64,000 nucleotides of DNA from Comamonadaceae bacterium (GCA_013297925.1 JAAFJC010000007.1:1-64000), one strand, 5' to 3'; shown: positions 36,281 to 45,575, counted from the first letter of the stretch. Notes: generated from the sequence alone by a model not told the origin. Numbers and translations: made by a program.

Positions 36281-36320
36281 GAGATGGATTGTGGATGGGA
36301 ATTTTTAAAATCAAATGAAA

Positions 36321-36344
36321 TTAACTATTTATCAATTAAGTTAA
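36321..36344. promoter_or_regulatory. AT-rich argO/argP intergenic control region
   Basis: The 79-nt gap between the divergent argO and argP starts is markedly AT-rich. It contains the inverted pair TTAAC ... GTTAA (36321-36325 and 36340-36344), a spacing compatible with a LysR-type operator half-site pair. By analogy to other argP-argO pairs, this region should hold the ArgP site and the argO promoter. No -35/-10 pair can be assigned with confidence. Confidence 0.4.
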
Positions 36345-36359
36345 AAATGATTTAATACA

Positions 36360-37277
36360 ATGATGTTAGATGCCAAACAGCTTGAAGCCTTTGCCGCCAC
36401 TGTGCAAACGGGAAGTCTCACCATTGCCGCCAAACAATTGCGCCTCACGCTTGCAGCAGTGAGCATTCGCATCAAAGCCCTAGAAACCCAACTTGGCCAA
36501 CGCCTGCTCATACGCGGCAAAACTGCGCAAGCTACTCGCGCCGGCCAAGTGCTGCTCGCTCACATCAGCCGCACTCGCTTGCTCGAAGCCGATTTGGCCG
36601 AGCGCTTGGCCTCACCGCAGGATGTTTCGCAATGGCTCGCACTGCCTGTCGCGGTCAACGCCGATTCGCTGGCCTCGTGGTTTTTGCCGGGTGTGCAGGC
36701 CACCTTGCAAACGCATCGCCTGCTACTGCACAGCGTCGTGGATGATCAGGAGCATACCTTGCAGTGGCTGCAAAACGGTGATGTGCTTGGCTGCGTGACT
36801 GATCTGCCCAAGCCCCTGCGCGGTTGTACCGCCGAACCGCTGGGCACGATGCGCTATCACTGCCTAGGCAGCCCTGCGCTTGCCAAGCAATTGCGTGCGC
36901 TCAAACGCAAATCCAATGCGCCCGCGCTCTTGCAAATTCCCGCGCTGTGCTTCAACCCCAAAGACCATTTGCAAGATCGCTTCTTGAAAGACGCCTTCAA
37001 GTTGAAAGATGCTTCCTACCCACGCCACTACTTTCCTGCAGGCGATGCCTATCACCTAGCCATGCTGCAAAGCCTGGGTTGGGGTTTGCAGGCCGATGTG
37101 CAGATGCGTTTGCAATGGCGCGGTGAGATCGAAGCAGGCCGTCTCGTTGATCTGTTTCCGGGGCAGCATATCGATGTGCCTTTGTATTGGCATCATTGGC
37201 AGCGCGAATCCGCACAGGCCGCTCGACTCACAGTCGCCGTGATCGCAGCGGCAAAGCAACATCTTTTGCAAGAGTAA
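36360..37277 (+). CDS. argP: LysR-family regulator, ArgP/LysG type
   Basis: Transcription factor with an N-terminal helix-turn-helix (GSLTIAAKQLRLTLAAVSIRI at ~residues 19-39) and a LysR effector domain. Its length (305 aa), N-terminus and divergent placement beside argO identify the ArgP/LysG subgroup, which senses lysine and arginine and activates the exporter. The start is one of two adjacent ATG codons (36360 or 36363). It is followed after 9 nt by tag. Confidence 0.9.
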   Translation: MMLDAKQLEAFAATVQTGSLTIAAKQLRLTLAAVSIRIKALETQLGQRLLIRGKTAQATRAGQVLLAHISRTRLLEADLAERLASPQDVSQWLALPVAVNADSLASWFLPGVQATLQTHRLLLHSVVDDQEHTLQWLQNGDVLGCVTDLPKPLRGCTAEPLGTMRYHCLGSPALAKQLRALKRKSNAPALLQIPALCFNPKDHLQDRFLKDAFKLKDASYPRHYFPAGDAYHLAMLQSLGWGLQADVQMRLQWRGEIEAGRLVDLFPGQHIDVPLYWHHWQRESAQAARLTVAVIAAAKQHLLQE

Positions 37278-37286
37278 ACTCAAATC

Positions 37287-37928
37287 ATGCCACTCTCACT
37301 CATCGAACACGCCGATGGTAAACACCGCTGCTCATGGTGCGGCGAAGGCGATACTTTTGCCGATTACATCCATTACCACGATCACGAATGGGGCATGCCG
37401 GTGATGGATGAGCGCCGCCTCTTTGAAAAAATCACACTCGAAGGTTTTCAAGCGGGTCTCTCCTGGATCACGATCTTGCGCAAACGTGATCGCTTCCGTG
37501 AGGTATTCAAACAATTCGATTTTGAAAAAGTCGCTCGCTTCACCGAGAAAGATGTGGAGCGCCTCGTGCAAGACGCAGGCATCATCCGCCATCGCGGCAA
37601 GATCGAGTCTGCCATCAACAACGCGCAGAAAGTCTGCGATTTGATCGACACCCAAGGCGCTGGCGCATTGGCCAAACTCATCTGGTCTCACGAGCCCACC
37701 GCCAAACAACGGCCACCCAAGATCACCCCCGAAATCGCTAGCACCCTCGGCCAAACCGAGCAATCTCAAGCGCTGAGCAAAACGCTACGCAAAATGGGGT
37801 TCAATTTCGTCGGCCCCACCACCATGTACGCCATGATGCAATCCATGGGTGTGGTCAACGATCATCTGGAAGGCTGCAGCCATCGTGCGCAGGTGGAAGC
37901 GGCGCGCCTAGCACTCAAACGACCGTGA
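37287..37928 (+). CDS. tag: DNA-3-methyladenine glycosylase I
   Basis: Base-excision repair enzyme removing 3-methyladenine. HRCSWCGEGDTFADYIHYHD at the N-terminus and CSHR at the C-terminus supply the zinc-binding Cys/His set; DHEWGMPVMDERRLFEKI and FQAGLSWITILRKR are the family core. 213 aa, slightly longer than the E. coli protein. ATG 37287. Confidence 0.95.
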   Translation: MPLSLIEHADGKHRCSWCGEGDTFADYIHYHDHEWGMPVMDERRLFEKITLEGFQAGLSWITILRKRDRFREVFKQFDFEKVARFTEKDVERLVQDAGIIRHRGKIESAINNAQKVCDLIDTQGAGALAKLIWSHEPTAKQRPPKITPEIASTLGQTEQSQALSKTLRKMGFNFVGPTTMYAMMQSMGVVNDHLEGCSHRAQVEAARLALKRP

Positions 37929-37959
37929 AGAGCACAAATCAGGTCGAAATTGGCACTTA

Positions 37960-38000
37960 GCCGGCGCATTTATTGCGCAACATGCTATCGAATCGATAGC
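37960..38000 (+). repeat. Dispersed ~40 bp repeat, copy 8 (between tag and htpG)
   Basis: Reads GCCGGCGCATTTATTGCGCA and then ACATGCTATCGAATCGATAGC. The last 17 nt, GCTATCG-AAT-CGATAGC, form a perfect 7-bp hairpin between two convergent genes. It might help end transcription, though no T-run follows. Confidence 0.72.
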
Positions 38001-38001
38001 A

Positions 38002-40005
38002 TTACACCAGCAAAGCATTGACACGTTTCACATAAGCCGCAGGATCATCGGGCAAGCCGCCTTCGGCAAGTAAAGCTTGATCAAACACGATGTGCGCAAG
38101 ATCGTTGAAATGTACGCCGTCGGTGCTCAGGCGCTTTACCAAAGCATGCTCAACGTTGACTTCCAGCACAGGCTTCACCTCCGGCGCACTTTGGCCAGCC
38201 GCCTTGAGCATGCGGGCGAGTTGCAGGCTCATGCCGCCATCGTCTTTCACCACGAGGCATGCAGGAGAATCGACCAAGCGAGTGGTCACGCGAACGTCTT
38301 CGGCTTTACCTTTCAAGGCTTCTTTGAGTTTGGCGATCAGCTCTTTGGAAGACTCTGCGGCTTCTTCGGCTTTTTTCTTTTCTTCTTCGTCTTGGAGCTT
38401 GCCTAGATCGACTGCACCTTTAGCCACGGATTGCATGGGTGTGCCATCAAACTCGTTCAGATGCGAGAGCGCCCATTCATCCACGCGATCTGTCATCAGC
38501 AGCACTTCGATGCCTTTTTTCTTGAAGACTTCGAGCTGCGGGCTGCTCTTGGCAGCAGCGAGTGTATCTGCTGTGATGTAGTAAATCGCCTCTTGGCCTT
38601 CTTTCATGCGGGCTTTGTAATCCGCGAGGCTCACTGTGGCGGTATCAAAGCTGGTAGACGAGAAGCGAAGCAGCTTGGCGATGCGTTCGCGGTTGGCGAA
38701 ATCTTCGCCCAAGCCTTCTTTGAGCACCGAGCCGAATTCTGAATAGAAGGCCGTGAATTTGCCTTCTTTGGCTTTGTCGGCTTCATCGACGACGTCAGTG
38801 ACTTCCTTTGCATCAGCGGATGTGGCGTGACTATCGTGCTTGGCCAAATCTTCCAGCATGGAAAGCACGCGCTTGGTGTTGCCTTCGCGGATGGTGCGCG
38901 TGTCGCGGCTTTCTTGTAGGATTTCTCGGCTCACGTTGAGCGGCAAGTCTGCTGAATCGACCACGCCTTTGACGAAACGCAGATAGGTGGGCATCAGGCT
39001 CTCGGCATCGTCCATGATGAAGACGCGCTTCACATAGAGCTTGATGCCGGCTTTCTTCTCGCGATTCCATAAATCAAACGGTGCTTTGCTGGGCAGATAC
39101 AAGAGCTGCGTGTACTCCGTGCTGCCTTCGACTCTGTTGTGGGTGTGCGCAAGAGGCGCTTCCTGATCGTAGGAAATGTTCTTGTAGAACTCGTTGTATT
39201 GCTCTGGCGTGATGTCTTTCTTCGGGCGCGTCCAAAGCGCGGCCGCGGCGTTGATTTTTTCCCATTCGCCGGTTTTGACCATACCGCCGCCCTTGGTGCC
39301 TTTGGCAGGATCAGCAGCGTCAATCGGCTCGCCTTCTTTCCACTCTTCCTTTTCCATCATGATGGGCAGGCTGATGTGGTCTGAATATTTATTGATAATT
39401 TCTTTGAGCTTCCAAGTGCCAGCGTATTCCAGCGCATCTTCGCGCAAGTGCAGCGTGATGCTCGTGCCGCGCTGGGGTTTGGTGATGGTCTCAATCTCAA
39501 AATCGCCCGTGCCGCCGCTCGTCCAGCGTGCGCCCTCTTCCGGCTTCAAGCCCGCGCGGCGCGTCTCCACCACCATTTTGTCGGCCACGATGAAGCCTGA
39601 ATAAAAGCCCACGCCGAATTGGCCGATCAGTGAGCCTTCATCTTTGGCTTGGGATTTTTGTGCATCGGCAAGTTTGCCCACAAATTCTTTGGTGCCGCTC
39701 TTGGCAATCGTGCCAAGGTTGTCCACGGCCTCTTGCTGGCTCATGCCAATACCGTTGTCAGCGATGGTCAAAATTTTCGCGTCTTTATCGAAGCTCACGC
39801 GCACTTCTAGGTTCGGCGCGTCTTCATAGAGCTTGCCATCTTGGATGGCTTCGAAGCGCAGCTTGTCGCACGCGTCTGATGCATTGGAGATCAGCTCGCG
39901 CAGGAAGATGTCTTTGTTGGAGTACAGGGAATGCGTGACGAGGTGCAGCAGTTGGGCGACTTCGGCTTGGAAAGCCATCGTTTGTTTGGGGGTTTGTTTG
40001 CTCAT
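38002..40005 (-). CDS. htpG: Chaperone HtpG (Hsp90)
   Basis: ATP-dependent chaperone, 667 aa from ATG 40005 ([15 protein letters not shown]); the track start adds 11 spurious residues. GHKL ATP-binding motifs are [24 protein letters not shown] and [14 protein letters not shown]. The middle and C-terminal client-binding domains follow in normal order and length. Upstream, a terminator of the preceding gene overlaps a CTTGAA-containing possible heat-shock promoter. Confidence 0.97.
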   Translation of the reverse strand: MSKQTPKQTMAFQAEVAQLLHLVTHSLYSNKDIFLRELISNASDACDKLRFEAIQDGKLYEDAPNLEVRVSFDKDAKILTIADNGIGMSQQEAVDNLGTIAKSGTKEFVGKLADAQKSQAKDEGSLIGQFGVGFYSGFIVADKMVVETRRAGLKPEEGARWTSGGTGDFEIETITKPQRGTSITLHLREDALEYAGTWKLKEIINKYSDHISLPIMMEKEEWKEGEPIDAADPAKGTKGGGMVKTGEWEKINAAAALWTRPKKDITPEQYNEFYKNISYDQEAPLAHTHNRVEGSTEYTQLLYLPSKAPFDLWNREKKAGIKLYVKRVFIMDDAESLMPTYLRFVKGVVDSADLPLNVSREILQESRDTRTIREGNTKRVLSMLEDLAKHDSHATSADAKEVTDVVDEADKAKEGKFTAFYSEFGSVLKEGLGEDFANRERIAKLLRFSSTSFDTATVSLADYKARMKEGQEAIYYITADTLAAAKSSPQLEVFKKKGIEVLLMTDRVDEWALSHLNEFDGTPMQSVAKGAVDLGKLQDEEEKKKAEEAAESSKELIAKLKEALKGKAEDVRVTTRLVDSPACLVVKDDGGMSLQLARMLKAAGQSAPEVKPVLEVNVEHALVKRLSTDGVHFNDLAHIVFDQALLAEGGLPDDPAAYVKRVNALLV

Positions 40006-40020
40006 GGTGAATCGTGAAAG

Positions 40021-40055
40021 AAAAACAAAAACGAGCAAGAGTTAAGGCTTGCTCG
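40021..40055 (-). terminator. Rho-independent terminator after the rhodanese gene
   Basis: On the minus strand: CGAGCAAG-CCTTAACT-CTTGCTCG (perfect 8-bp stem, 8-nt loop), then TTTTTGTTTTTC. It lies 19 nt after the rhodanese stop and just before htpG, and so separates the two co-directional genes. Confidence 0.75.
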
Positions 40056-40067
40056 CAGGATTTCAAG
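40040..40067 (-). promoter_or_regulatory. Possible heat-shock (sigma-32-like) promoter of htpG
   Basis: Minus strand shows CCCTCTTGAA, then 14 nt, then CCTTAACT. The -35 part agrees well with the sigma-32 consensus CTTGAA; the -10 part is a poor match to CCCCATNT. It overlaps the stem of the terminator, so transcripts would start after the hairpin. Weak evidence on its own, supported by the known heat-shock control of htpG in other bacteria. Confidence 0.35.
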
Positions 40068-40073
40068 AGGGGA

Positions 40074-40466
40074 CTACATTTGTTCCCAGGGCAGGCTATG
40101 AAAGCGCCAGCCGGAATGGGTGGAGCGATGAAATTTCTCATCCAGCTCACCTTCAAAGCCCTCGGTGATGTTCGTAACATCGGTAAAGCCAGCCGCATCC
40201 AGCGCCTTGGCCGCATCCACGGTGCGCTTGCCACTTCGGCAGATCAGATACACGGGGCGATCTTTGCGCCCAGCTTCGCGCTCCACTGCTGCCACAAAGG
40301 CATCGGGCTGAGGCGTGAGCTCAGGGTATTCATACCAAGCGATGTTGACCACACCGGGCGGGCGGCCGACGTAAAGCGATTCGATTTCCATGCGCACATC
40401 GACAAACAGCGCATCCGGCGTGCGCTGCAATTGCTCCCAAGCGGCGCGGGGGTCAAGATTTTTCAT
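40074..40466 (-). CDS. Rhodanese-like sulphurtransferase (cytoplasmic)
   Basis: A 130-aa single-domain rhodanese without signal peptide. The active-site loop is CRSGKRT with the catalytic cysteine, preceded by ALFVDVRMEIES. The C-terminus (GFEGELDEKFHRSTHSGWRF) strongly resembles that of the rhodanese at 58582 (GFEGDPDAKAHR...GGWR), so the two are paralogues. It starts 64 nt after the cyclase gene stop. Confidence 0.88.
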   Translation of the reverse strand: MKNLDPRAAWEQLQRTPDALFVDVRMEIESLYVGRPPGVVNIAWYEYPELTPQPDAFVAAVEREAGRKDRPVYLICRSGKRTVDAAKALDAAGFTDVTNITEGFEGELDEKFHRSTHSGWRFHSLPWEQM

Positions 40467-40530
40467 ACAGAATTGCGGCCTTCCTTGGCCTTGTCAGACT
40501 CAAACCCAGTATTGTCGCGCAAACGGCCCA

Positions 40531-41469
40531 TCAGCCCTGTACGCTAAACCGCACGACGGCCGCATTCTCCGCCGTGCGCTCGCAGCCCAGCGAAATCTCG
40601 CCTTCGCCCACGAGCACGCAATCCGTGCGGCGCAGCACCAAAGGCTCGCTCTGCCCGCCCACATACACCCATGTGCCATAGCTCGATGCATCGGTGAGCA
40701 CAAACTGATTGCCCCGCACCTGCACGCTAGCGTGCGTGCGTGAGACGCGTGGATCGCTCACCTCCAGCTCGCAGGTATTCGCGCGCCCCATCTGCACCGC
40801 TTTGATCGTACTGCCGCTTTGCTGGAGCTTCACCGTCTGCTCTCCAAAGCTCAATTGCAGCTCTTGCGTGCGCAGCGCTTCTTTGAACGATACGCCCAGC
40901 ATCGTGGCATCAGGATCAATCGCACTCTTCTTTTGCCAGTTGATGCGATATACAGTCGTGGTCTCATCTTTACCGCGCAAAAACATCGGCCCCAAACTGC
41001 TCAGCTCGCTGTGGCGGCTGTCGGGCAGAGCATCGTACACACGCTGGCTGGTGAGGATTTGCCGCGCGCCCGCTAAATCGGCCAAGCGAGCCGCGCTGTT
41101 GACCGCATCGCCATAGCAATCGCCGTTGATCTCCACCACCTCGCCGGATTCCATGCCGATTTGCAGCTCAATGCGCAGGCTGCGAAACGTGCCCGAACTC
41201 ACCGCCAGCTTTTCATCGGCAAACAGCATCAAAGGCCGCTCCATCAACTCGCGCTGAATTTCGCAGCACGCGCTCACTGCTTGCTCTTCTTGAGGAAAGA
41301 CTGCAAAAACTCCATCCCCCAAAGTCTTCACCACGCGGCCTTCAAACTGCGTGATGGCGCGCCCCAGCGCATTGTTGAGCTGCGTGACCAAATGCGAGGC
41401 CGTGGTATCGCCGAGCTTCTCAAACAGCCCAGTCGATCCGACCAAATCACAGAAAACGACAGTTGGCAT
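40531..41469 (-). CDS. Class III adenylate cyclase with C-terminal FHA domain
   Basis: Predicted cAMP-forming signalling enzyme, 312 aa. The catalytic domain (residues ~1-180) has metal aspartates D8 (VVFCDLVGST) and D52 (VKTLGDGVFA). K48 and the D of CYGDAVNSAARL form the adenine-selecting pair, and the N/R of VNSAAR are the transition-state residues, so it should be active on ATP. The FHA domain (~225-310) keeps MGRANTCELEVSDPRVSRTH, with the Arg, Ser and His that read phosphothreonine. I start at ATG 41469 because the catalytic domain begins there; the track's TTG start is less likely. No kinase partner lies nearby. Confidence 0.9.
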   Translation of the reverse strand: MPTVVFCDLVGSTGLFEKLGDTTASHLVTQLNNALGRAITQFEGRVVKTLGDGVFAVFPQEEQAVSACCEIQRELMERPLMLFADEKLAVSSGTFRSLRIELQIGMESGEVVEINGDCYGDAVNSAARLADLAGARQILTSQRVYDALPDSRHSELSSLGPMFLRGKDETTTVYRINWQKKSAIDPDATMLGVSFKEALRTQELQLSFGEQTVKLQQSGSTIKAVQMGRANTCELEVSDPRVSRTHASVQVRGNQFVLTDASSYGTWVYVGGQSEPLVLRRTDCVLVGEGEISLGCERTAENAAVVRFSVQG

Positions 41470-41782
41470 AGCAGTAATAGTTTCAAACCATTGTAGGCCG
41501 AAAGTATGCGATTTTGCCAAGGAATAGATGGATCACCGGGCAAGCGGTGTTGCCACTTGCTATTGAATGAGGATCGTCTGTCCACGCTTCATCAGCGCTC
41601 GGTCTCAGCAATGGGAACGCGATTCAAGCTGCTCCACAAAAGCGAAGAAGGCTTTGAAATCAACAAAGAAACTGGTCAAGGCAGACATGACAAACACTGA
41701 TGGCGCATACATATATCATTCGCTTCTCATCACTCTGATTTAACAGCGAGTCCGCCAGCAGGATTTACTGGACAATAGCGAA
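41470..41782. other. 313-nt intergenic region between the cyclase and S49 peptidase genes
   Basis: Divergent promoter region for the two flanking genes. I see no convincing RNA gene, repeat or operator. A 64-codon ORF (41506-41700, +) overlaps it, but it has no recognisable domain or ribosome site and I do not accept it as a gene. Confidence 0.5.
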
Positions 41783-42865
41783 ATGAACGACACCCCTAAC
41801 CCGCAAGACAAAGCAGCCGCACCATCCGATATGGACGCCGCGCTTTACGAATCTTTGAAGAAACATCAGCAAAACACCGATGTAGCCGGCATAGAATCTG
41901 CGCAAGCCGCTACAAAAAAAGGAGCGACTGATGCACCTGGTTGGGAGCGCGCGACGCTGGAAAAACTAGCCTTTGCCGCGCTCAACGAGCAAAAAGCCAC
42001 GCGCCGCTGGAAAACATTTGTGCGGCTGGCATGGCTGGCATTTTTTGTGGTGATGGCGTGGATTGTTTTTGGGCCCTCGAAAAGCGCCACAAGCGCCGCC
42101 AGCAGCACCACGCACACAGCGGTGATTGAGATTCGTGGCGAGATCGCCTCGGGCAGTGATGCGAGTGCGGAGTATGTGGTGAGCGCGCTCAAAAGTGCGT
42201 TTGAAGATAACTCAGCGCAAGGCATTGTGTTGCTCATCAATTCTCCGGGCGGCAGCCCTGTGCAGGCGGGCATGATCAACGATGAAATCCGCCGCTTGAA
42301 AGCGATTCATAAGAAGCCAATTTACGCGGTCGTCGAGGAAACCTGCGCCAGCGCCGCGTACTACATCGCTGTGGCGGCTGACGCGATTTATGTGGACAAG
42401 GCATCAATAGTTGGCTCCATTGGCGTGCTGATGGATAGCTTTGGCTTCACAGGCCTGATGGAAAAGCTTGGCGTGGAGCGTCGCCTCATGACGGCGGGGG
42501 AAAACAAAGGTTTTCTCGATCCCTTCAGCCCGCAAACCGAGCCGCAAAAGCAGCATGCGCAAGGCATGCTCAATCAAATTCACAAGCAATTTATAGATAC
42601 CGTGAAAGCCGGGCGCGGCAAGAAGCTCAAAGAAACCCCTGAGATGTTCAGCGGGCTTTTTTGGAGCGGGCAGCAAGCCATTGAGATGGGCTTGGCAGAT
42701 AGCTTAGGCACACTCGATTCCGTGGCGCGCGATGTGATCAAGGCAGAAGACTTGGTCGATTACACCAAGCGTGAAAACGTGGCCGAGCGCTTGGCCAAGC
42801 GCTTTGGTGCGGCGATTGGCGAAGGCGCTTTCAAAGCAGCGCGGGCGTTGCCAGCATTGCGTTAA
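41783..42865 (+). CDS. sppA: S49 family signal peptide peptidase (SppA-like, single-domain)
   Basis: Membrane-anchored Ser-Lys protease that degrades cleaved signal peptides. A cytoplasmic N-terminus (~80 residues) is followed by a membrane helix (VRLAWLAFFVVMAWIVFG) and the ClpP-like domain. The catalytic pair is S190 (CASAAYYIA) and K242 (AGENKGFLDPF), with the 52-residue separation of the Bacillus-type enzyme. The N-terminal tail (GIESAQAATKKGATDAPGW) contains a dispersed-repeat copy. 360 aa, half the length of the duplicated E. coli SppA, normal for this class. Confidence 0.92.
   Translation: MNDTPNPQDKAAAPSDMDAALYESLKKHQQNTDVAGIESAQAATKKGATDAPGWERATLEKLAFAALNEQKATRRWKTFVRLAWLAFFVVMAWIVFGPSKSATSAASSTTHTAVIEIRGEIASGSDASAEYVVSALKSAFEDNSAQGIVLLINSPGGSPVQAGMINDEIRRLKAIHKKPIYAVVEETCASAAYYIAVAADAIYVDKASIVGSIGVLMDSFGFTGLMEKLGVERRLMTAGENKGFLDPFSPQTEPQKQHAQGMLNQIHKQFIDTVKAGRGKKLKETPEMFSGLFWSGQQAIEMGLADSLGTLDSVARDVIKAEDLVDYTKRENVAERLAKRFGAAIGEGAFKAARALPALR
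41885..41925 (+). repeat. Dispersed ~40 bp repeat, copy 9 (in S49 peptidase N-terminus)
   Basis: Full core GCCGGCATAGAATCTGCGC, then AAGCCGCTACAAAAAAAGGAGC. It is translated as GIESAQAATKKGA in the cytoplasmic tail, the same frame as copy 1 in the LEX exonuclease (ESAQGAT). Confidence 0.9.
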
Positions 42866-42866
42866 A

Positions 42867-44138
42867 TCATTCTCGGGTGCTGCCGCCAAGGCTGGTGAGC
42901 ACACCTCGCCAAAGCGCATCCAGCTCGATATGTGGCGCAGGATCGGCAGCGCCTCCAGCATGCTCAAACACGGCGGTATGCACCATCACGATACCTGAAG
43001 AAGGCTGAACATACACCCATTGGCCGTGTATGCCTGTAAAACCAATAGTGCGCTCTCGCATCGGCAAGATACGAATTTGATAACCATAGCCGAGGTAATT
43101 GGTGGCAACTTTCGGAGCGAATGCGCGGGGCTGCTTAGCAGCGTCTGTGGCATTGAGCAAATACTCCTTAGGGATTACTTGAGAATCGCCCACTTTGCCA
43201 TCAGTAGCGATCAGCATACCTAAGCGCCCCCAATCTCGCAAAGTGGCAGCAAAGCCCCCCATCGCCTGCTCTTGTCCAGCGGCAGATAGCGCCCACAGCC
43301 CATCGCGCTCAGCACCGATGGGCTTCCAGATCCATTCAGAAGTCAGCTCACTGAGATTTCGCTTTGCAGCCGCGCTAAGCGCCATTCCCAAAATGGCTGT
43401 CTCACCACTGGCATATACAAATTTTTCACCTGCAGGGCTATGGCGCTCCTGCAAAGAGCGCAACACGGCGACAGGGCTTTCAGAGCCCCCTCCCGCGAGA
43501 GCACGCCCTAGGCGGGCAATATCATCTGTGCCGTCATACCGCTCGGTGAATTTGATGCCTGAAGACATGCGCATCAGATGAAGCAATGAGGTTTGCCCAT
43601 AGGCGCTGCCTGCTAGCTCGGGCACATATTTTTCGGCCAGGTCATCCAAAGAGGTGATGATTTTCTTCTCTAGAGCAACGCCATAAAGCATCGCCAACAA
43701 ACTCTTAGACATCGAGAAAGAAAAGAATCGTTGAGTGTCGTTGCGGCCATAGCGGTAGTGCTCGGCAACGATTTGCCCATTTTTCATAATCAGCAGCCCA
43801 GTCGTGCGCTGCTTGTCGAGATAGTCTTGAATGCTGTAGCGGAGATTACGATGGGTATAAGCCATCGTAGGTGGATTGGCGAACTTTGGCAAAGCTTTGA
43901 TCGCTGCTGGATCGTTTCCAGCAACACGCGTCGCGAAATTTGGAACTTGATCAATATTGCTCCAAGTGCCAACGCGGAAGACAGGCGTTCGAAAATCTGC
44001 TCTATTTGTAGCGACAGGATAATTTTGACTTTTTCCGAGCTTGTCTTCATCCGGTTCTGCGACTGCAGCGGTACACAGCAGCAAGGAAATTGCAGCACAA
44101 AGATGTATGGCTTGTGTTTTATCGTTTAGTTTTGGCAT
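42867..44138 (-). CDS. Serine hydrolase, class C beta-lactamase family
   Basis: Exported penicillin-binding-protein-like hydrolase of 423 aa. The signal peptide (AIHLCAAISLLLCTAAVAEP) is followed by the active-site SMSK (FFSFSMSKSLLAMLYG) and the second motif FVYASGETAI; IHGQWVYVQP is the likely third-motif region (HGQ). Substrate unknown; such proteins include esterases, peptidases and nylon-oligomer hydrolases. I start at ATG 44138, with AAGGA a few nt upstream. It converges with the S49 gene, one base apart. Confidence 0.88.
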   Translation of the reverse strand: MPKLNDKTQAIHLCAAISLLLCTAAVAEPDEDKLGKSQNYPVATNRADFRTPVFRVGTWSNIDQVPNFATRVAGNDPAAIKALPKFANPPTMAYTHRNLRYSIQDYLDKQRTTGLLIMKNGQIVAEHYRYGRNDTQRFFSFSMSKSLLAMLYGVALEKKIITSLDDLAEKYVPELAGSAYGQTSLLHLMRMSSGIKFTERYDGTDDIARLGRALAGGGSESPVAVLRSLQERHSPAGEKFVYASGETAILGMALSAAAKRNLSELTSEWIWKPIGAERDGLWALSAAGQEQAMGGFAATLRDWGRLGMLIATDGKVGDSQVIPKEYLLNATDAAKQPRAFAPKVATNYLGYGYQIRILPMRERTIGFTGIHGQWVYVQPSSGIVMVHTAVFEHAGGAADPAPHIELDALWRGVLTSLGGSTRE

Positions 44139-44220
44139 ATTGATCCTTGGTTGCCGAGAAAACAATGTATGTAATTAGTTGCGAAAATATATCTCATTTC
44201 TTTTTATTCGCAATCCATGC

Positions 44221-44775
44221 TCATCCCGCCATCAGTTTATGGACCAAATCCGCCGTGGTGTGTGATTTGTACTTGCGCATCAGTCGGGCGCGGTAAATTT
44301 CTACCGTGCGGTGGCTGATGCCGAGGTTTTTAGCAGTTTGCTTGGCTGTGAGACCCTCTAGCAAATAGGCCGCCACCTCGCGCTCGCGCGGCGTGAGCTC
44401 GGCTTTCACGGGGCGCATGGCGGAGAGATCTTCAAAGCTCCAGATACCCGCTTCATGCGGTTTTTTCGTGTTCAAAGCGCGGCCTGTGACGTGACACCAA
44501 AACAGCTCGCCATTGATGCGCTTCATCAGGCGGTCATCTGCATAGCGGCCTTTTTTGCCGTCTTGCCCGAGCAAAGGCGCAATGCGCTCGCCGGTGCGCT
44601 CGTATTCCTGCACGCTTGGGTAGAGCATTGCAAAGCTCTGGCCCACGAGCAGATCGCGGCTGGTGCCAAACATTTCGCACAGCGCCTGATTGCAATCAAC
44701 CATCACGCGCTCGCGCGAGAGCGCTAGTCCAATGGGGGCGAGGTCGAATGCTGTTTGATAGTCGATGACAGTCAT
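44221..44775 (-). CDS. PAS-LuxR transcriptional regulator
   Basis: A 184-aa regulator with an N-terminal PAS domain (residues ~8-118; FDLAPIGLALSRERVMVDCN) and a C-terminal LuxR/FixJ-type helix-turn-helix (ELTPREREVAAYLLEGLTAK, then LGISHRTVEIYRARLMRKY). It has no receiver domain, so it senses a ligand directly through PAS rather than by phosphorylation. It is divergent from scoA with 90 nt between the start codons; the palindrome at 44804-44823 is a likely binding site. Confidence 0.92.
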   Translation of the reverse strand: MTVIDYQTAFDLAPIGLALSRERVMVDCNQALCEMFGTSRDLLVGQSFAMLYPSVQEYERTGERIAPLLGQDGKKGRYADDRLMKRINGELFWCHVTGRALNTKKPHEAGIWSFEDLSAMRPVKAELTPREREVAAYLLEGLTAKQTAKNLGISHRTVEIYRARLMRKYKSHTTADLVHKLMAG

Positions 44776-44803
44776 CTCGTTGTCTCCAATACCTTACGAA
44801 ACT

Positions 44804-44823
44804 CTACGTATTCTTTTACGTAG
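44804..44823. promoter_or_regulatory. Candidate operator of the PAS-LuxR regulator
   Basis: CTACGTA-TTCTTT-TACGTAG is a perfect 7-bp inverted repeat with a 6-nt spacer, midway between the divergent regulator and scoA start codons. TACGTA-type half sites resemble FixJ-family targets. Related partial sites (TTACGAA, TGCGTAA) lie on either side. Confidence 0.6.
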
Positions 44824-44865
44824 TATCGTAACGGATTCTGCGTAAAGCACTCTGGAGACAAACCC

Positions 44866-45573
44866 GTGAACAAAATCTATCCCAGCGCAGCCGCTGCTTT
44901 GCAAGGCGTGGTGCGCGATGGCCAGCTCATCGCCGTGGGCGGCTTCGGCCTCTGTGGCATTCCCGAGGCGCTGATTGATGCGCTGCGTGACTCTGGCGTG
45001 AAGAATCTCACCGCGATTTCCAACAACGCCGGCGTGGACGATTTCGGCCTCGGCAAGCTGCTGCAAACCCGCCAAATCAAGAAAATGATTTCTTCCTACG
45101 TGGGAGAAAACAAAGAATTCGAGCGCCAATATTTGGCAGGCGAACTCGCACTGGAATTCACGCCGCAAGGCACGCTGGCCGAGAAGCTGCGCGCCGGCGG
45201 CGCAGGCATTCCCGCTTTCTTCACCAAGACCGGTGTGGGTACGCTGGTGGCCGAAGGCAAGGAGCTTCGCGAGTTCGATGGTGAGACGTATGTGATGGAG
45301 CGCGCGCTGCTGCCCGATGTGGCTTTGGTGAAAGCGGATGTGGCCGATAAATCAGGAAATTTGCGGTTTAACTTAACGGCGCGTAATTTCAACCCAGCCG
45401 CTGCGATGGCCGGAAAAATCTGTATCGTCGAGGTCGAAAAAATCGTCGAGACGGGCGAGCTAGCCCCAGACGATATTCACTTGCCTGGCATTTATGTCCA
45501 CCGCATCGTACTCAATGCCACGCCCGAAAAGCGCATAGAGAAAAGAACGATTACTGAGAAAGCAGGAGTTTGA
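44866..45573 (+). CDS. scoA: Succinyl-CoA:3-ketoacid CoA-transferase subunit A
   Basis: Alpha subunit of the enzyme that transfers CoA from succinyl-CoA to acetoacetate (ketone body use). The glycine-rich [20 protein letters not shown] and [17 protein letters not shown] are family motifs. 235 aa. The start is GTG at 44866 with GGAG eight nt upstream, and [12 protein letters not shown] is a normal N-terminus. The stop lies 2 nt before the scoB ATG. Confidence 0.95.
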   Translation: MNKIYPSAAAALQGVVRDGQLIAVGGFGLCGIPEALIDALRDSGVKNLTAISNNAGVDDFGLGKLLQTRQIKKMISSYVGENKEFERQYLAGELALEFTPQGTLAEKLRAGGAGIPAFFTKTGVGTLVAEGKELREFDGETYVMERALLPDVALVKADVADKSGNLRFNLTARNFNPAAAMAGKICIVEVEKIVETGELAPDDIHLPGIYVHRIVLNATPEKRIEKRTITEKAGV

Positions 45574-45575
45574 TC

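Noticed and set aside
41506-41700. 64-aa ORF in the cyclase/S49 intergenic gap
   Set aside because: No ribosome site, no domain, and it overlaps the likely promoter region.
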